From Sulfurimonas gotlandica GD1 (GTDB lineage Bacteria > Campylobacterota > Campylobacteria > Campylobacterales > Sulfurimonadaceae): DNA of 64,000 nt. Location: contig NZ_AFRZ01000001.1 in assembly GCF_000242915.1 (NCBI RefSeq), positions 1,984,001 to 2,048,000 of the forward strand, read 5' to 3'. The notes under the pieces were generated by a model that saw nothing but the letters and a program-made list of their open reading frames with translations, was not told the origin of the DNA and ran no database searches. The translations under genes were made by a program, and so were the position numbers. Of the stretch, positions 18,879-28,393 are shown one piece after another. How positions within the stretch are numbered: position 1 is the stretch's first letter; each line of letters starts with the position of its first letter.

Positions 18879-20843
18879 TTACTCTATATTTTCACTCGGT
18901 TCACCAAAGTAGTAGCCTTGAGCAAAATCAACATCGAGCTCTACAACTTTGTCAAAAATATTTTTAGAGTAAACGAACTCTGCTACTGTCTGAATGTTCA
19001 TCTTTTTTGCAAAGTCAACTATTGTTTGTGTAATAAGTTGAGAGTTTTTATTTGTATCTATATTTTTTATCATTGAACCATCTATTTTGATGTAGTCCAC
19101 TTTTAGCTTCATAAGGTATTCGAAGTTGGAGTATCCAGTTCCAAAGTCATCTATAGATACTCTGGCATCATACTTTTTAACTTCATTAATAAATTCGATT
19201 ACTTCATGGAAGTTCTCTATACCCTCGGACTCTATAATCTCGAAAATAACTCTTCCGCCCATTTGAGAATTGCGTAGTTTTTCCAGTATAAAGTTGTAGA
19301 TATCTCTATTTAATATATCTTCAACAGAAATGTTTATTGACACAAGATATGAAACATCTCTGAATTTTTCAAATGTTTTATCTATCATTATTTTTGTAAG
19401 TTGATGATATAGTTTATTTCTTTTGGCAAGTTCTAAAAAGTGAATAGGTGCTATGTAAGTATTGTCTTCATCAACGATTCTCATGAGAGACTCATACTTA
19501 ACAATCTTTTGTGTTTTAGCATCTACTATTGGTTGAAATAGAGGTACTATTCTATTCTCATCTATTGCCTTTTTTAGGCGTTTTGTCCAGCTAAAGTTCT
19601 TTTCATACTCTTTTGCCATTGCCATAGATTCATTATAAAGCAGGTAGTGTTTTCTGTTTTTCTTAGCTACTACTAGAGCTGTATCTGCATTTACAAGAAG
19701 CATCTCTGTGCCGTAAGCCATGCCAATAGTTGCACTTAGGTTCACTTCACTTTTTGCGTCTATTTTAAAGCTCTCTTGGGAAATTCTTTCACTTATTAAA
19801 GAAGCAAAGATTAAAAATTCTTTTAGATCTATCCCTTTTTGACATAGATAAGCAAACTCATCTGAATGAAGTCTGTATAGTGCTCCCTCACTCGGTATGT
19901 TCTTGTGCAAAAATGTAGCAAATTCTTTTAAGAGTTTGTCTCCAGCCTCATCACCGTATAAATCATTTATTTCTTGAAAAGAATCAATATTTATTATCAT
20001 CAGAAAAGAGTTGAGTCGTAATTCAAGTTTCTCTGTTAATCTTCTTCTGTTTTGAAGACCTGTTAAGTTGTCAAAGTAAAATTGATGCTCTATAGAATCA
20101 AGCATAGTATTGAAAACATCTTTTATAGCATCTATCTCTTCTATGTTGTCATTTACTTCTACGCGCTTTGTCATATCATGAGAGCTTGTAATATTTTTAA
20201 TTACATTTGAGAAATTTTTAATTGGTTTTATTAAGTACCTGTCAAGCTCTATAAAAATTGCTAAGAATATTACCAATGAAAATACAGCGATGAATAGAAT
20301 AAAAAAGTTTATCATTTCATTTAGAGATACTTTTAACTCATTTACAGGGTATGAGATATCTATAACACCTAATGTGTCACCGGTTTTTGCATTAGTGTGA
20401 CAATTTAAACAAGCATCTTTGGCTACTACAGGATAATAATAGTTTATGAAGTCCAAATTAGAAATATTAAGAGACTCCTGACCCTTCATTGCCTTTTTAA
20501 TTGTTAAAATTGATTCTCTAGCTATTTTATCCTTTTCAATGTCCCCATATAGACTAGCAACAATACTACTTCTATAGACATTTATTTTCATATTCTTATC
20601 TACTGTGTTCAATCTATCGATAATCTCATTGAGGTCATCTTTACTCCAACCTCTTTGCATAGCAGAATAAAGTGCCTCAAACACAAGCATGCTAGTCTTT
20701 TTAGCATCTATATGTGCTAAAGTGGATATCGCATTTTTTTTCATATATTCGCTGTAGATGTATGCAGAAAGGAGCGTAAAAAAAAGGGTAATTATTATGA
20801 TTTTAGCTGTTATTTTTGTATAAGTGGTTTTTTGAGCCTTCAA
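18879..20843 (-). CDS. Membrane GGDEF-EAL protein with a periplasmic heme-binding (Tll0287/DUF3365-like) sensor
   Basis: A 654-aa protein. TM helix about residues 12-30; periplasmic domain with a c-type heme motif CLNCH near residues 146-150; second TM about 183-203; HAMP-like linker; GGDEF about 255-410; EAL about 420-650. The GGDEF signature is degenerate (LHSDEF), so cyclase activity is unlikely. The EAL domain reads ESL at the signature but keeps DDFGTGYSNF, the IIESE glutamate and the KIDG lysine, so it probably hydrolyses c-di-GMP. The heme domain suggests redox or gas sensing. It is a single gene divergent from the RhlE-type helicase. Confidence 0.85.
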   Translation of the reverse strand: MKAQKTTYTKITAKIIIITLFFTLLSAYIYSEYMKKNAISTLAHIDAKKTSMLVFEALYSAMQRGWSKDDLNEIIDRLNTVDKNMKINVYRSSIVASLYGDIEKDKIARESILTIKKAMKGQESLNISNLDFINYYYPVVAKDACLNCHTNAKTGDTLGVIDISYPVNELKVSLNEMINFFILFIAVFSLVIFLAIFIELDRYLIKPIKNFSNVIKNITSSHDMTKRVEVNDNIEEIDAIKDVFNTMLDSIEHQFYFDNLTGLQNRRRLTEKLELRLNSFLMIINIDSFQEINDLYGDEAGDKLLKEFATFLHKNIPSEGALYRLHSDEFAYLCQKGIDLKEFLIFASLISERISQESFKIDAKSEVNLSATIGMAYGTEMLLVNADTALVVAKKNRKHYLLYNESMAMAKEYEKNFSWTKRLKKAIDENRIVPLFQPIVDAKTQKIVKYESLMRIVDEDNTYIAPIHFLELAKRNKLYHQLTKIMIDKTFEKFRDVSYLVSINISVEDILNRDIYNFILEKLRNSQMGGRVIFEIIESEGIENFHEVIEFINEVKKYDARVSIDDFGTGYSNFEYLMKLKVDYIKIDGSMIKNIDTNKNSQLITQTIVDFAKKMNIQTVAEFVYSKNIFDKVVELDVDFAQGYYFGEPSENIE

Positions 20844-20902
20844 CTAAAAGTCCTTTAAATGTATTAGTAATATTTGTGATAGAATAATACTATAATAGAA
20901 TA

Positions 20903-20940
20903 AAATATCTATTGTACTCAGGTACAATAGATATTTTTTT
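20903..20940 (+). terminator. Strong rho-independent-type hairpin in a divergent intergenic region
   Basis: A 15-bp stem (left arm 20903-20917, right arm 20922-20936, loop TCAG) is followed by a run of seven T on the plus strand. No gene ends here: the minus-strand GGDEF-EAL gene starts at 20843 and the helicase starts at 21009, both leading away. It may end a short upstream RNA or act as a leader attenuator for the helicase. Confidence 0.65.
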
Positions 20941-21008
20941 ATCAATTCCCCTTATTCTTTTAATAATATGCTAAAATTCGATTTATATTTTAATAAGGTT
21001 GTTTATTT

Positions 21009-22304
21009 ATGTCATTTGAAAAACTAGGGCTAATCAAGCCATTGCTTGGAGCTATTAAAGAGTTAGGTTATGAACATCCAACGCTTATACAAAAAAGAGC
21101 TATTCCTTTAGTCTTGGCAAAGAGCGATATATTCGCTACTGCTCAGACAGGAACAGGCAAAACAGCAGCTTTTGCTCTTCCGATTTTACAAAAACTCAGA
21201 AACACTACTGCCGATGAAAACAGAACAATCAGAGCTGTGATTTTATCACCTACACGTGAGCTTTCTATCCAGATACATGAAGATGTGAAAAACTACTCAA
21301 AACATATGAGTTTGACTAGTGCAATTCTAGTTGGTGGAAAAGATATTGAGGCTCAACAACGTATGCTAAAAACTGGCATCGATATTGTCATAGGAACTCC
21401 TGGACGTTTTATGGAGCTTATGGACAAAGGCTTGGATATTACAAATATAGAAGTTTTTGTAGTTGATGAAGCAGATAGAATGCTAGATATGGGTTTTTCA
21501 AAAGAGATAAGAAGAATTCATCTTCAACTGCCGCGTAGACATCAAACTCTTCTATTTTCAGCTACTTACAGTGACAAAGTTAGAAAACTATCAAAGCAGA
21601 TACTTACAAAACCTGCATTCATAGAAACTGCTAAGAAGAATACAACAGTAGACACTATAAATCAAGTTGCATACATGGTTGATACGGATAGAAAAGCTGA
21701 GCTTTTAGCTTATCTTATCGGTTCAAGAAACTTTCCTCAGGTTTTAGTCTTTACAAAAACAAAAGTTAGTGCAGATGCACTTTTTATTGAACTTAAAAAA
21801 GATGGTTTGAAATGTGGAATTATTCATGGAGATAAAACACAAGCTAACAGACAAAAAACTCTTACTCAGTTCAAAGAGGGACAAATCAGAGTTCTTGTAG
21901 CAACAGATATAGCATCTAGAGGTTTAGATATTGAAGAACTTCCATATGTTATTAACTATGAACTTCCATCAATTCCTGAAGATTATGTTCACAGAGTTGG
22001 AAGAACAGGTAGAGCAGGAAGAGATGGTCAGGCTATTTCACTTTTAGATGTATATGATAAGTATAATATCAAAGATGTAGAGAGACTCATCGGTCAAAAA
22101 ATTCCACAGGAAGTTGTTGAAGGATTTGAACCTGATCCTACTATCAGAAGAAAAGATGAAGATGAAGTAAAGTTAAAAAGTGAACATAAAAGAGTAGAGA
22201 ATAAAAGACCTACAAAAAAATCTGAAAAAATACCTGCAAAAAAACCTTTTGTAAAACCGGTTTCAAAGAAAAAACGAAAAACTACTAAGAGAGATGCTAA
22301 GTAA
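21009..22304 (+). CDS. rhlE: DEAD-box ATP-dependent RNA helicase, RhlE type
   Basis: A 431-aa two-domain SF2 helicase that unwinds RNA with ATP, probably in ribosome or mRNA turnover in the cytoplasm. Motifs in order: Q motif TLIQKRAIPLVL, motif I AQTGTGKT, PTRELS, TPGRF, DEAD in VVDEADRMLDMGF, SAT in LLFSATY, ATDIASRGLD, and motif VI HRVGRTGRAGR. The last ~60 residues are a lysine-rich tail common in cold-responsive RhlE-type proteins. A strong hairpin with T-run lies 70 bases upstream and could regulate its leader. Confidence 0.93.
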   Translation: MSFEKLGLIKPLLGAIKELGYEHPTLIQKRAIPLVLAKSDIFATAQTGTGKTAAFALPILQKLRNTTADENRTIRAVILSPTRELSIQIHEDVKNYSKHMSLTSAILVGGKDIEAQQRMLKTGIDIVIGTPGRFMELMDKGLDITNIEVFVVDEADRMLDMGFSKEIRRIHLQLPRRHQTLLFSATYSDKVRKLSKQILTKPAFIETAKKNTTVDTINQVAYMVDTDRKAELLAYLIGSRNFPQVLVFTKTKVSADALFIELKKDGLKCGIIHGDKTQANRQKTLTQFKEGQIRVLVATDIASRGLDIEELPYVINYELPSIPEDYVHRVGRTGRAGRDGQAISLLDVYDKYNIKDVERLIGQKIPQEVVEGFEPDPTIRRKDEDEVKLKSEHKRVENKRPTKKSEKIPAKKPFVKPVSKKKRKTTKRDAK

Positions 22305-22314
22305 TTAGTATCTT

Positions 22315-23250
22315 TTAAAGAATAGAGATAGTGTTTCTACCGCTATCTTTTGCCTTATAAAGAGCTTTATCAACTCTGCTAAAGAGTGATTCCTCATCAT
22401 CTTCGTCTTCATAGTGAGTCACTCCAAAACTACAAGTTATATTATTAACAACTTCAAATGAATGAGATTCTATTAACTGTCTAAACATCTCAGCTCTTGC
22501 TGATGAACTCACTTTATTTGATTTTGGCATAAGTATAATAAACTCTTCACCACCCCATCTGGCAAATATATCAGAATCTCTAATCTGGGTTTTTATTAGA
22601 TTTGATAGTGAAACCAAGATCCTATCTCCAACATCATGACCATGGTTGTCATTGACATGTTTAAAGTGGTCAATATCAAATAAGATTATAGCTAGTGAAG
22701 TTTCATTTATTTTAGAATTTTTTATCTCAAATGATAGTAGTTCATCAAACTTCTTTCTGTTATATATCTTTGTTAGGTGGTCTTTTGTAGAAATCTCATA
22801 AAGCTCTTTAGCTTCTTTTTTAGCAGTGAAAATAGTTTCGTTGAATGTTTCTAAGACACCTTTGAAGTTTGTATCAAAAACATAACTTATATTTTCATAG
22901 AGTTCTTCGTTCATCTCATGTTTTTGAAAGATATCTTTTATGATTGCTTTTCTGAAGTTTATGCATATCATGAAAAGTTCAGAAGAAGAGATGTTTTTTT
23001 CTTTTAAGTACTCTAGGAGTTTAGTTATTACGGGACAGTCACCAATCTTTTGAGTTCCATGAACTACATCGATAAAGTAATTTAGTACAGGGTGTGCATA
23101 GTTATGTTTAAACATATCAATATCAACACCATGAAAGTTAAGTATTTCTTGAACGTCAGCATCCGATAACCAAATGTTTACGATGTCTTTCCTTGAATTA
23201 TCAATAACACTAATATTGTTTTTTAGTTCTCTTATCTTGTTAAAGTCCAA
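22315..23250 (-). CDS. Diguanylate cyclase (GGDEF) with helical N-terminal sensor domain
   Basis: A 311-aa soluble protein. Residues about 1-140 are an all-helical domain without membrane segments, possibly of the globin-like / RsbR-N type. Residues about 150-311 form a GGDEF domain with an intact active site ARWGGEEFIILMP and the DHFKHVNDNHGHDVGD start, so it should make c-di-GMP. No RxxD inhibitory site is evident to me (the residues before GGEEF do not show it clearly). It is convergent with the helicase gene 10 bases away. Confidence 0.88.
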   Translation of the reverse strand: MDFNKIRELKNNISVIDNSRKDIVNIWLSDADVQEILNFHGVDIDMFKHNYAHPVLNYFIDVVHGTQKIGDCPVITKLLEYLKEKNISSSELFMICINFRKAIIKDIFQKHEMNEELYENISYVFDTNFKGVLETFNETIFTAKKEAKELYEISTKDHLTKIYNRKKFDELLSFEIKNSKINETSLAIILFDIDHFKHVNDNHGHDVGDRILVSLSNLIKTQIRDSDIFARWGGEEFIILMPKSNKVSSSARAEMFRQLIESHSFEVVNNITCSFGVTHYEDEDDEESLFSRVDKALYKAKDSGRNTISIL

Positions 23251-23315
23251 AACATAGTCTCCTTTGTACTTGTATTGTCTCTATCCTAGCATAAGTTTTG
23301 TAATTTGTTGTTTAA

Positions 23316-23342
23316 AGTGATATTAAAAAATGTGATATCACT
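23316..23342 (-). terminator. Weak hairpin after the membrane protein gene
   Basis: AGTGATAT and ATATCACT form an 8-bp stem with an 11-base loop directly downstream of the stop of the minus-strand gene at 23344. The T-run on the minus strand is short, so it is a modest terminator candidate. Confidence 0.35.
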
Positions 23343-23343
23343 A

Positions 23344-23964
23344 CTATTCATCAAATAAACGGTGATAAAGTAAACCATAACTAATATATGTCATTGGTAT
23401 AGTCCAAATTAGACCGATGCCAAGAGGTAAGGCACTGATTATAATGATAATGCCACTAAGAAGAGATAATCCAAAGAACTTAAACCACTGCTCAGTCACA
23501 GTTTTACGAGATAGCTCCATAGCTTCCCAAACACCAAGTCCCTTGTCTACTATAAGTGTATAAACAAAAGCGTAAGAGACAGCAAGATAGATGCCGGGAA
23601 TGATAAGAAGCACAAAACCAATAGTAAGAATTAGTGTCATCGCAATGTAAGCTAACATTATCGGAATAATCATCCCAAAGTAATCAAAGATAGATGGAAT
23701 ACTCAACTCTTCTTCTCTTGCACGTTTTACTCCAAGAAGCATGATTCCGATTAAGATAGGAAGAGTAAAGAGCATCTCTACGGTTGAAGAAGCATAAGCA
23801 TTTGCAAGTGATTCACTGTTTGGAAATATAAACTCTACAAGTGATTTTACAAATAGAGCGATTAGAGCATATATTATTATTGAGCCAACAAAAGTAAGTT
23901 TGACTCCCTCTGTACGACGAAAGCCCTCTTTTAAAACACCGGTTATGGAGAAATCGTAAGTCAT
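23344..23964 (-). CDS. Polytopic membrane protein of unknown function (DUF975/YciC-like)
   Basis: A 206-aa protein with about five hydrophobic segments. The pattern IIPGIYLAVSYAFVYTLIVDKGLGVWEAMELSRKTV, spread over about residues 120-160, recalls DUF975/YciC-like membrane families, where a PGIYL turn precedes an amphipathic helix with A-L-x-x-S. No catalytic residues are visible. It is divergent from truC with 29 bases between the starts. Function unknown. Confidence 0.6.
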   Translation of the reverse strand: MTYDFSITGVLKEGFRRTEGVKLTFVGSIIIYALIALFVKSLVEFIFPNSESLANAYASSTVEMLFTLPILIGIMLLGVKRAREEELSIPSIFDYFGMIIPIMLAYIAMTLILTIGFVLLIIPGIYLAVSYAFVYTLIVDKGLGVWEAMELSRKTVTEQWFKFFGLSLLSGIIIIISALPLGIGLIWTIPMTYISYGLLYHRLFDE

Positions 23965-23993
23965 ATCAAGCCTTTTTTGATATTATACCAATT

Positions 23994-24746
23994 ATGTTTA
24001 AAGATTATAAATTAGAAATTTTATATCAAGATGGATATCTTGTCTGCATCAACAAACCAAGTGGACTTCTTGTCCATAAGTCTATGATAGATAGGCATGA
24101 GATATATTTTGCTATGAAGATGCTGCGTGATCAGATAGGGCAGTGGGTATATCCTATTCACAGGTTGGATAAACCGACATCAGGTGTTTTACTTTTCGCA
24201 CTTGACAAAGAGACGGCAAAACTTATGTCAGAGCAGTTTAAAGAGCACACAACTAAAAAAACATATATCTGTGTAGTACGCGGATATACAGAGGTCTTTG
24301 GACTTATAGACCATGCTCTAAAAGAGAAACTAGATAAGATAGCAGACAAGGACGCCAAAGAAGAGAAAGAGGCTCAGGAAGCTGCAACTGAGTATGAAAG
24401 GCTTGATACAGTAGAACTTGATTTTGCAGTAGGGCGATATGATAAGACTAGATACTCTCTTGTAAAAGTAAAACCCAAAACAGGGCGAAAGCATCAGATA
24501 CGAAGACATATGAAACATATCTCGCATCATATCTTGGGTGATACGAAGTATGGGAGGGGGGAGCATAATGTATTTGTAAGAGAAGAGTTTGATTGTCATA
24601 GACTCTTACTTCATGCTCTGTCTTTGGAGTTTAAGCATCCATATACTTATGAGACACTACTGATAGATGCAGGAATGGATGATACTTTTAACTCTATTCT
24701 TGGTTCATTTTTCCCACAGCACACGACACAAAACTCTTTGCTTTAA
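23994..24746 (+). CDS. truC: tRNA pseudouridine(65) synthase
   Basis: A 250-aa RluA-family enzyme that isomerises U65 in tRNA. It starts LEILYQDGYLVCINKPSGLLVHKS and has YPIHRLDKPTSGVLLFALD, where HRLD carries the catalytic aspartate, then VKPKTGRKHQIRRHMKHISH. The N-terminal pattern and internal ELDKIADK-like KLDKIADKDA match TruC rather than RluC/D, and no S4 domain is present. Its last 53 bases overlap on the opposite strand with the HMA gene. Confidence 0.9.
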   Translation: MFKDYKLEILYQDGYLVCINKPSGLLVHKSMIDRHEIYFAMKMLRDQIGQWVYPIHRLDKPTSGVLLFALDKETAKLMSEQFKEHTTKKTYICVVRGYTEVFGLIDHALKEKLDKIADKDAKEEKEAQEAATEYERLDTVELDFAVGRYDKTRYSLVKVKPKTGRKHQIRRHMKHISHHILGDTKYGRGEHNVFVREEFDCHRLLLHALSLEFKHPYTYETLLIDAGMDDTFNSILGSFFPQHTTQNSLL

Positions 24747-24978
24747 GTCCAGTTGCTCTAAAAGTTCCAAGTATTTCATCATCCATCGGATAACCTAGAC
24801 CTCTCATCTTTTTGCGAAATAGCTTTTCATGTTCTTCATCTTTTATCTCAAGGGTAACTACTCTAGGTTCTTGTTCTAAGTCTACTTCTACCTCACCAAA
24901 CTCTTCTTTTAGAGACTGCATAACCGTATTTGCACATCCAGCACATTTTATGTTTAGTGCTTTAAAACTTTTTTTCAT
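24694..24978 (-). CDS. Heavy-metal-associated (HMA) domain protein
   Basis: A 94-aa protein with an HMA fold. The metal site is KCAGCANTV at residues about 11-19 (CxxC), followed by EVEVDLEQEPRVVTLEI. It probably binds copper or another soft metal and may act as a chaperone. The C-terminal ~35 residues extend past the HMA fold and include another cysteine (FVSCAVGK). Its 3' end overlaps truC by 53 bases in convergent orientation; it overlaps the AsmA-like gene by 4 bases and is probably co-transcribed with it. Confidence 0.78.
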   Translation of the reverse strand: MKKSFKALNIKCAGCANTVMQSLKEEFGEVEVDLEQEPRVVTLEIKDEEHEKLFRKKMRGLGYPMDDEILGTFRATGLKAKSFVSCAVGKMNQE

Positions 24979-27848
24979 TTGTTGTCCTTTTGCATTTTTT
25001 TTGGATGCTCTACTTTGCCATCATATATTACACTGCACCCTTTAGGCATAATTATGCTTGAAGTTGATTTTATAAGAGATGAACTCTCGGAAATTATGTC
25101 TGAAGTTATAGAAACCTTTTTATCTGTTCTGAGAACTTTTTGCGCTCCAAACGAAGCTACATCATCAATCGTCTTCGTACCAAAATCAAGAATTTTTTTG
25201 CCAGTATTTAAAATCGCAGATGGCACATGTTCTACAATATTAACGAGGGTTGAAGTAGTCTGAGCTATTTTTGGGTTTTTAATATTCCCTCTTAAGCCCT
25301 GAGTGATTATCGCACAGCCATTTCTGTCTACTATACTTACTTTTAGAGAGTTTATATCACCATTTTGTTGTAAGTTTCCTAAAGAAACGATGAGAAATTT
25401 GTTAGTACTCAGAGCTACATCATCAAGGCTTACATTTTTATCTTTTAGTGAGACATTAAACTGCAGATGCTCTATGTTTGTCTGACTTTTGTTTGCATCT
25501 GAAAAGTTAGAGATGATAGATTTAGACATGTTTATGACATCCAATCCCATAGCGTCATTAAATGTGGATATTTTTTCATCTACATTTATCCCGTTTAAAA
25601 TAACAGAACTGAGAGCCAAGTCAGTTTTTGCTGTTTTCTCCTTAATCTCATAGGTAGCATCTCCATTTAAAGTACCACTCTCTAAAACACCGTCTTTTGC
25701 GATTAAGTTGGCTACTTTTGTTATATCTACTTCTTTTAGTTTTACCAAGAGATCACTCTTGTTTAGATTGACTTTGATCTCTCCGCCTAGAGAATTTGTT
25801 GTGATATTGAGAGCATCTGTATATTTGCCGTCTATTCTCATAGGACCGTGAAAAGTATTTTTCATTAAGGCTCTGTACTTATAGAGGTCTTGTATATCTA
25901 CTAAAAAGTCACTTTTAACCTGTTCTTCCTCATAAGAAAAAGAGTGTATAACAATCTTGTCTTTTCTATTTATAAATGTAGCATTTGACTTATATGGAGG
26001 CGTTAGCTCTATCTTTGCACCTAGCGTTATGGGGATATGTTCTTTTTTATAGTGCATAACAAAAGTATCTTTTAGTGTTACTAGCTTGGGTGTGTAGTGC
26101 CCGCTAACATCTAGTGATAGTGAGTTCTCTATTCTTCCTAGTTTAAAATTTCTGCGTAGTTCTTCACTCTTTATCTTGAAGTCTATATCTTTTAAATTTC
26201 CCTCAGCTGTGATGTCAACAAGTCCGTAAATTATTTTTGGTTTATTAAGTGCAGATGCTAGTTCATGAAGGTTCAGATCATGCGTGTAAAATTTAAAATG
26301 TTCACCCTCAAGTGTCAGAAGTGTCTGCGAAGAAAAACTTGAACTATGCGCATGAAGCTTTAAATGGTTTTTGTAGCTTAGCTTTCCACCTACATCAAAA
26401 GACTTTTTCTCGATAGGCACAGATGCTTTGAAATCTGACGCTAGTAGTTTTGATTTTATGTTGTAAGAACCATTCGCCTCTGCGTGAATGTTACGTTTTT
26501 TTACTTTAGCATCTGTCTTTATGGAGAAATTTACTTTTTCAAAATCACCGTTTGCATCTAGGTCTATCAGCCCTGTAGCATGAGGTTCTTGGGATGTAAA
26601 CTTTAAAAGTTCTTTGATGTCTATATTCTTCATAGTGATATTAAATTTATTATCTTTTAGATTAAAAGTTGTTTTACCCTTGAAGTCACTGCTTTTTGCA
26701 TTTAATTTTAAAACATCTTTGAACTCAACATCACCGTTAAACGAAAAAAGCTTTTTCATAAAAGCCGCGTTTAGTCTGTAAGAAGTAGTTAGTTTTTTAT
26801 CTCTGTACTTCAAGTCAGGAACTGATAGTTTTATCTTTTCTATCCTCTGTTTGTCCGCTACAATCCAAGGAGAGCTAAAAAGGAAATCGGTATCGAGTGT
26901 TTTTGTATTTAGCTTTCCTTTTAGGTTTAGATATCCACGTGCATGAGGTTTTTGTTCTGTGGCTTTTAAGACCTTTGATAGATGCAAATTCTTAGCGTTA
27001 TAGTAGAGCATATCTTTTTTGTAAGTAGCATCCAGATGCCCGCCAAATGATGAAGTGTGTAGTGATGTTTCTAGAGTTTTAGCGTCTATCTTCAATCTAT
27101 CTATATCTATCTTTACATTTTTAAAAGCGATGTTAGTAGATGCTGTAATGTTTCCGTCTTTGAGAGTTCCATTGGCATCTAGACTTGTTTTGTAAAAGTT
27201 TGCTGGTTTAAAAGAAGAGACTATTTTATATCTCTCTTTTTCATAGTTGATTTTTAGGTCTACATCTTTTATATGTGTACCTGAGATATTTATACCCTCA
27301 CTACGCAAATCAAGTGAGATATTTGAAAGTGAGATGTTGGCATCTGTGTAGAGATTAAAGTCGAAATCTACTACTGCATCTGCTTTTACTTCTTTGCCGT
27401 TTTGTTCTTGAAGAGTTTTTAGATTTAGCGACTTTGCATCTACACCGACATACCAGCTCTCTTTGAGCTGTTTAACCATTACTTTTGCATCTGCTCCGTA
27501 AAGAGATGCTTCACCCTCTATGATAAGCTTCTTATCATAGCTGATATCTGCAGTAGCTTCACTGTGACCTTTTAGGGGATGGTAAGTCTTGAATGCATCT
27601 ATGTCACCGCTGTAGTAAGCTCGAATTTTTAGTGGAGAGATGCTGATGATATTTGCACTGATACTATTGTCTGACTCATAGATGTAAGCATCTGCTCTTA
27701 GTGGAATAATGCTAATGGAAGTGACTTTTACTTTTTGTTCGAGAAGCTCAGAAGCGTAGTCCTCTATAAAGTGAGAAGTAACAGGCTTAAAAAGAAAAAG
27801 TATAGTGATAGTAATAATGCCGAATATATACTTTATCACTTTACTCAT
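24975..27848 (-). CDS. Giant AsmA-like (DUF748/repeat beta) envelope protein
   Basis: A 957-aa protein with a single N-terminal membrane helix (about residues 7-22). The rest is a long string of beta-rich repeats of the kind DLxANGDFEKVNFSIKTDAKV or LKGKLNTKTLDTDF. This recurring pattern is typical of AsmA-like / DUF748 and TamB-like proteins, which make periplasmic beta-groove bridges thought to move lipids between membranes. The C-terminal ~80 residues (VNIVEHVPSAILNTGKKIL) resemble AsmA tails. It leads a two-gene unit with the HMA protein. Lipid transport is inference from fold. Confidence 0.65.
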   Translation of the reverse strand: MSKVIKYIFGIITITILFLFKPVTSHFIEDYASELLEQKVKVTSISIIPLRADAYIYESDNSISANIISISPLKIRAYYSGDIDAFKTYHPLKGHSEATADISYDKKLIIEGEASLYGADAKVMVKQLKESWYVGVDAKSLNLKTLQEQNGKEVKADAVVDFDFNLYTDANISLSNISLDLRSEGINISGTHIKDVDLKINYEKERYKIVSSFKPANFYKTSLDANGTLKDGNITASTNIAFKNVKIDIDRLKIDAKTLETSLHTSSFGGHLDATYKKDMLYYNAKNLHLSKVLKATEQKPHARGYLNLKGKLNTKTLDTDFLFSSPWIVADKQRIEKIKLSVPDLKYRDKKLTTSYRLNAAFMKKLFSFNGDVEFKDVLKLNAKSSDFKGKTTFNLKDNKFNITMKNIDIKELLKFTSQEPHATGLIDLDANGDFEKVNFSIKTDAKVKKRNIHAEANGSYNIKSKLLASDFKASVPIEKKSFDVGGKLSYKNHLKLHAHSSSFSSQTLLTLEGEHFKFYTHDLNLHELASALNKPKIIYGLVDITAEGNLKDIDFKIKSEELRRNFKLGRIENSLSLDVSGHYTPKLVTLKDTFVMHYKKEHIPITLGAKIELTPPYKSNATFINRKDKIVIHSFSYEEEQVKSDFLVDIQDLYKYRALMKNTFHGPMRIDGKYTDALNITTNSLGGEIKVNLNKSDLLVKLKEVDITKVANLIAKDGVLESGTLNGDATYEIKEKTAKTDLALSSVILNGINVDEKISTFNDAMGLDVINMSKSIISNFSDANKSQTNIEHLQFNVSLKDKNVSLDDVALSTNKFLIVSLGNLQQNGDINSLKVSIVDRNGCAIITQGLRGNIKNPKIAQTTSTLVNIVEHVPSAILNTGKKILDFGTKTIDDVASFGAQKVLRTDKKVSITSDIISESSSLIKSTSSIIMPKGCSVIYDGKVEHPKKMQKDNK

Positions 27849-27910
27849 CCTCTTTTTTTAAACATTTTACTACATTGAACCTTGTCAATGTTTAATTTAT
27901 ACTCTTTATG

Positions 27911-27916
27911 TATAAT
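27911..27916 (+). promoter_or_regulatory. -10 box TATAAT
   Basis: A perfect TATAAT lies 26 bases upstream of the 27943 ATG, with an AGGAG ribosome site at 27932-27936. No clear -35 is needed in this group; a T-rich stretch precedes it. Confidence 0.6.
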
Positions 27917-27942
27917 CGCACTATATATTCACAGGAGAAATC

Positions 27943-28386
27943 ATGGAAGCAATCTATCCATACGCAAACATCATTCATTTGATTTTAGCAATCATCTTTT
28001 TAGGTTATGTCTTTAGTGACTTGGCGGTTATCTCAACGCTTAAAAACAAGTTTGAAAAAGAGACACAGCAAAAGATAAACCAGACTCTTGGAAAAAGAAG
28101 TTTTAAGATATTCCCACTAACACTTCTGTTTCTTGTTTTAACAGGCGGTATGATGATGTCAAAGTACCTTAACTCAAATGCAGGTTTCTTCGAGACTGAT
28201 TTGCAAAAGATTTTAGTATTTAAAATCGCTTTAGTTCTTATCATAGTAGCCGGAGTTGGTTCTAACCTTTATGTGAAGTTTACAAAGGGCAAAAAGAGCA
28301 ACTTTATGGAAAATCACTTTCATAAACTTGTAATAGTTCTAGGACTATTCATAGTGATAGCTGCTAAGTGGATGTTTTTAGTTTAA
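27943..28386 (+). CDS. Small four-helix membrane protein (CopD-like)
   Basis: A 147-aa integral membrane protein with four hydrophobic helices (about residues 7-28, 52-70, 88-108, 124-145). Conserved histidines sit inside or near helices (H12 in NIIHLILA, and HFHKLVIVLG), which resembles CopD-like or heme-binding four-helix proteins. No function can be assigned with certainty. A consensus -10 and good ribosome site precede it; the radical SAM gene follows after 7 bases, so the two are likely co-transcribed. Confidence 0.7.
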   Translation: MEAIYPYANIIHLILAIIFLGYVFSDLAVISTLKNKFEKETQQKINQTLGKRSFKIFPLTLLFLVLTGGMMMSKYLNSNAGFFETDLQKILVFKIALVLIIVAGVGSNLYVKFTKGKKSNFMENHFHKLVIVLGLFIVIAAKWMFLV

Positions 28387-28393
28387 CCCACAG

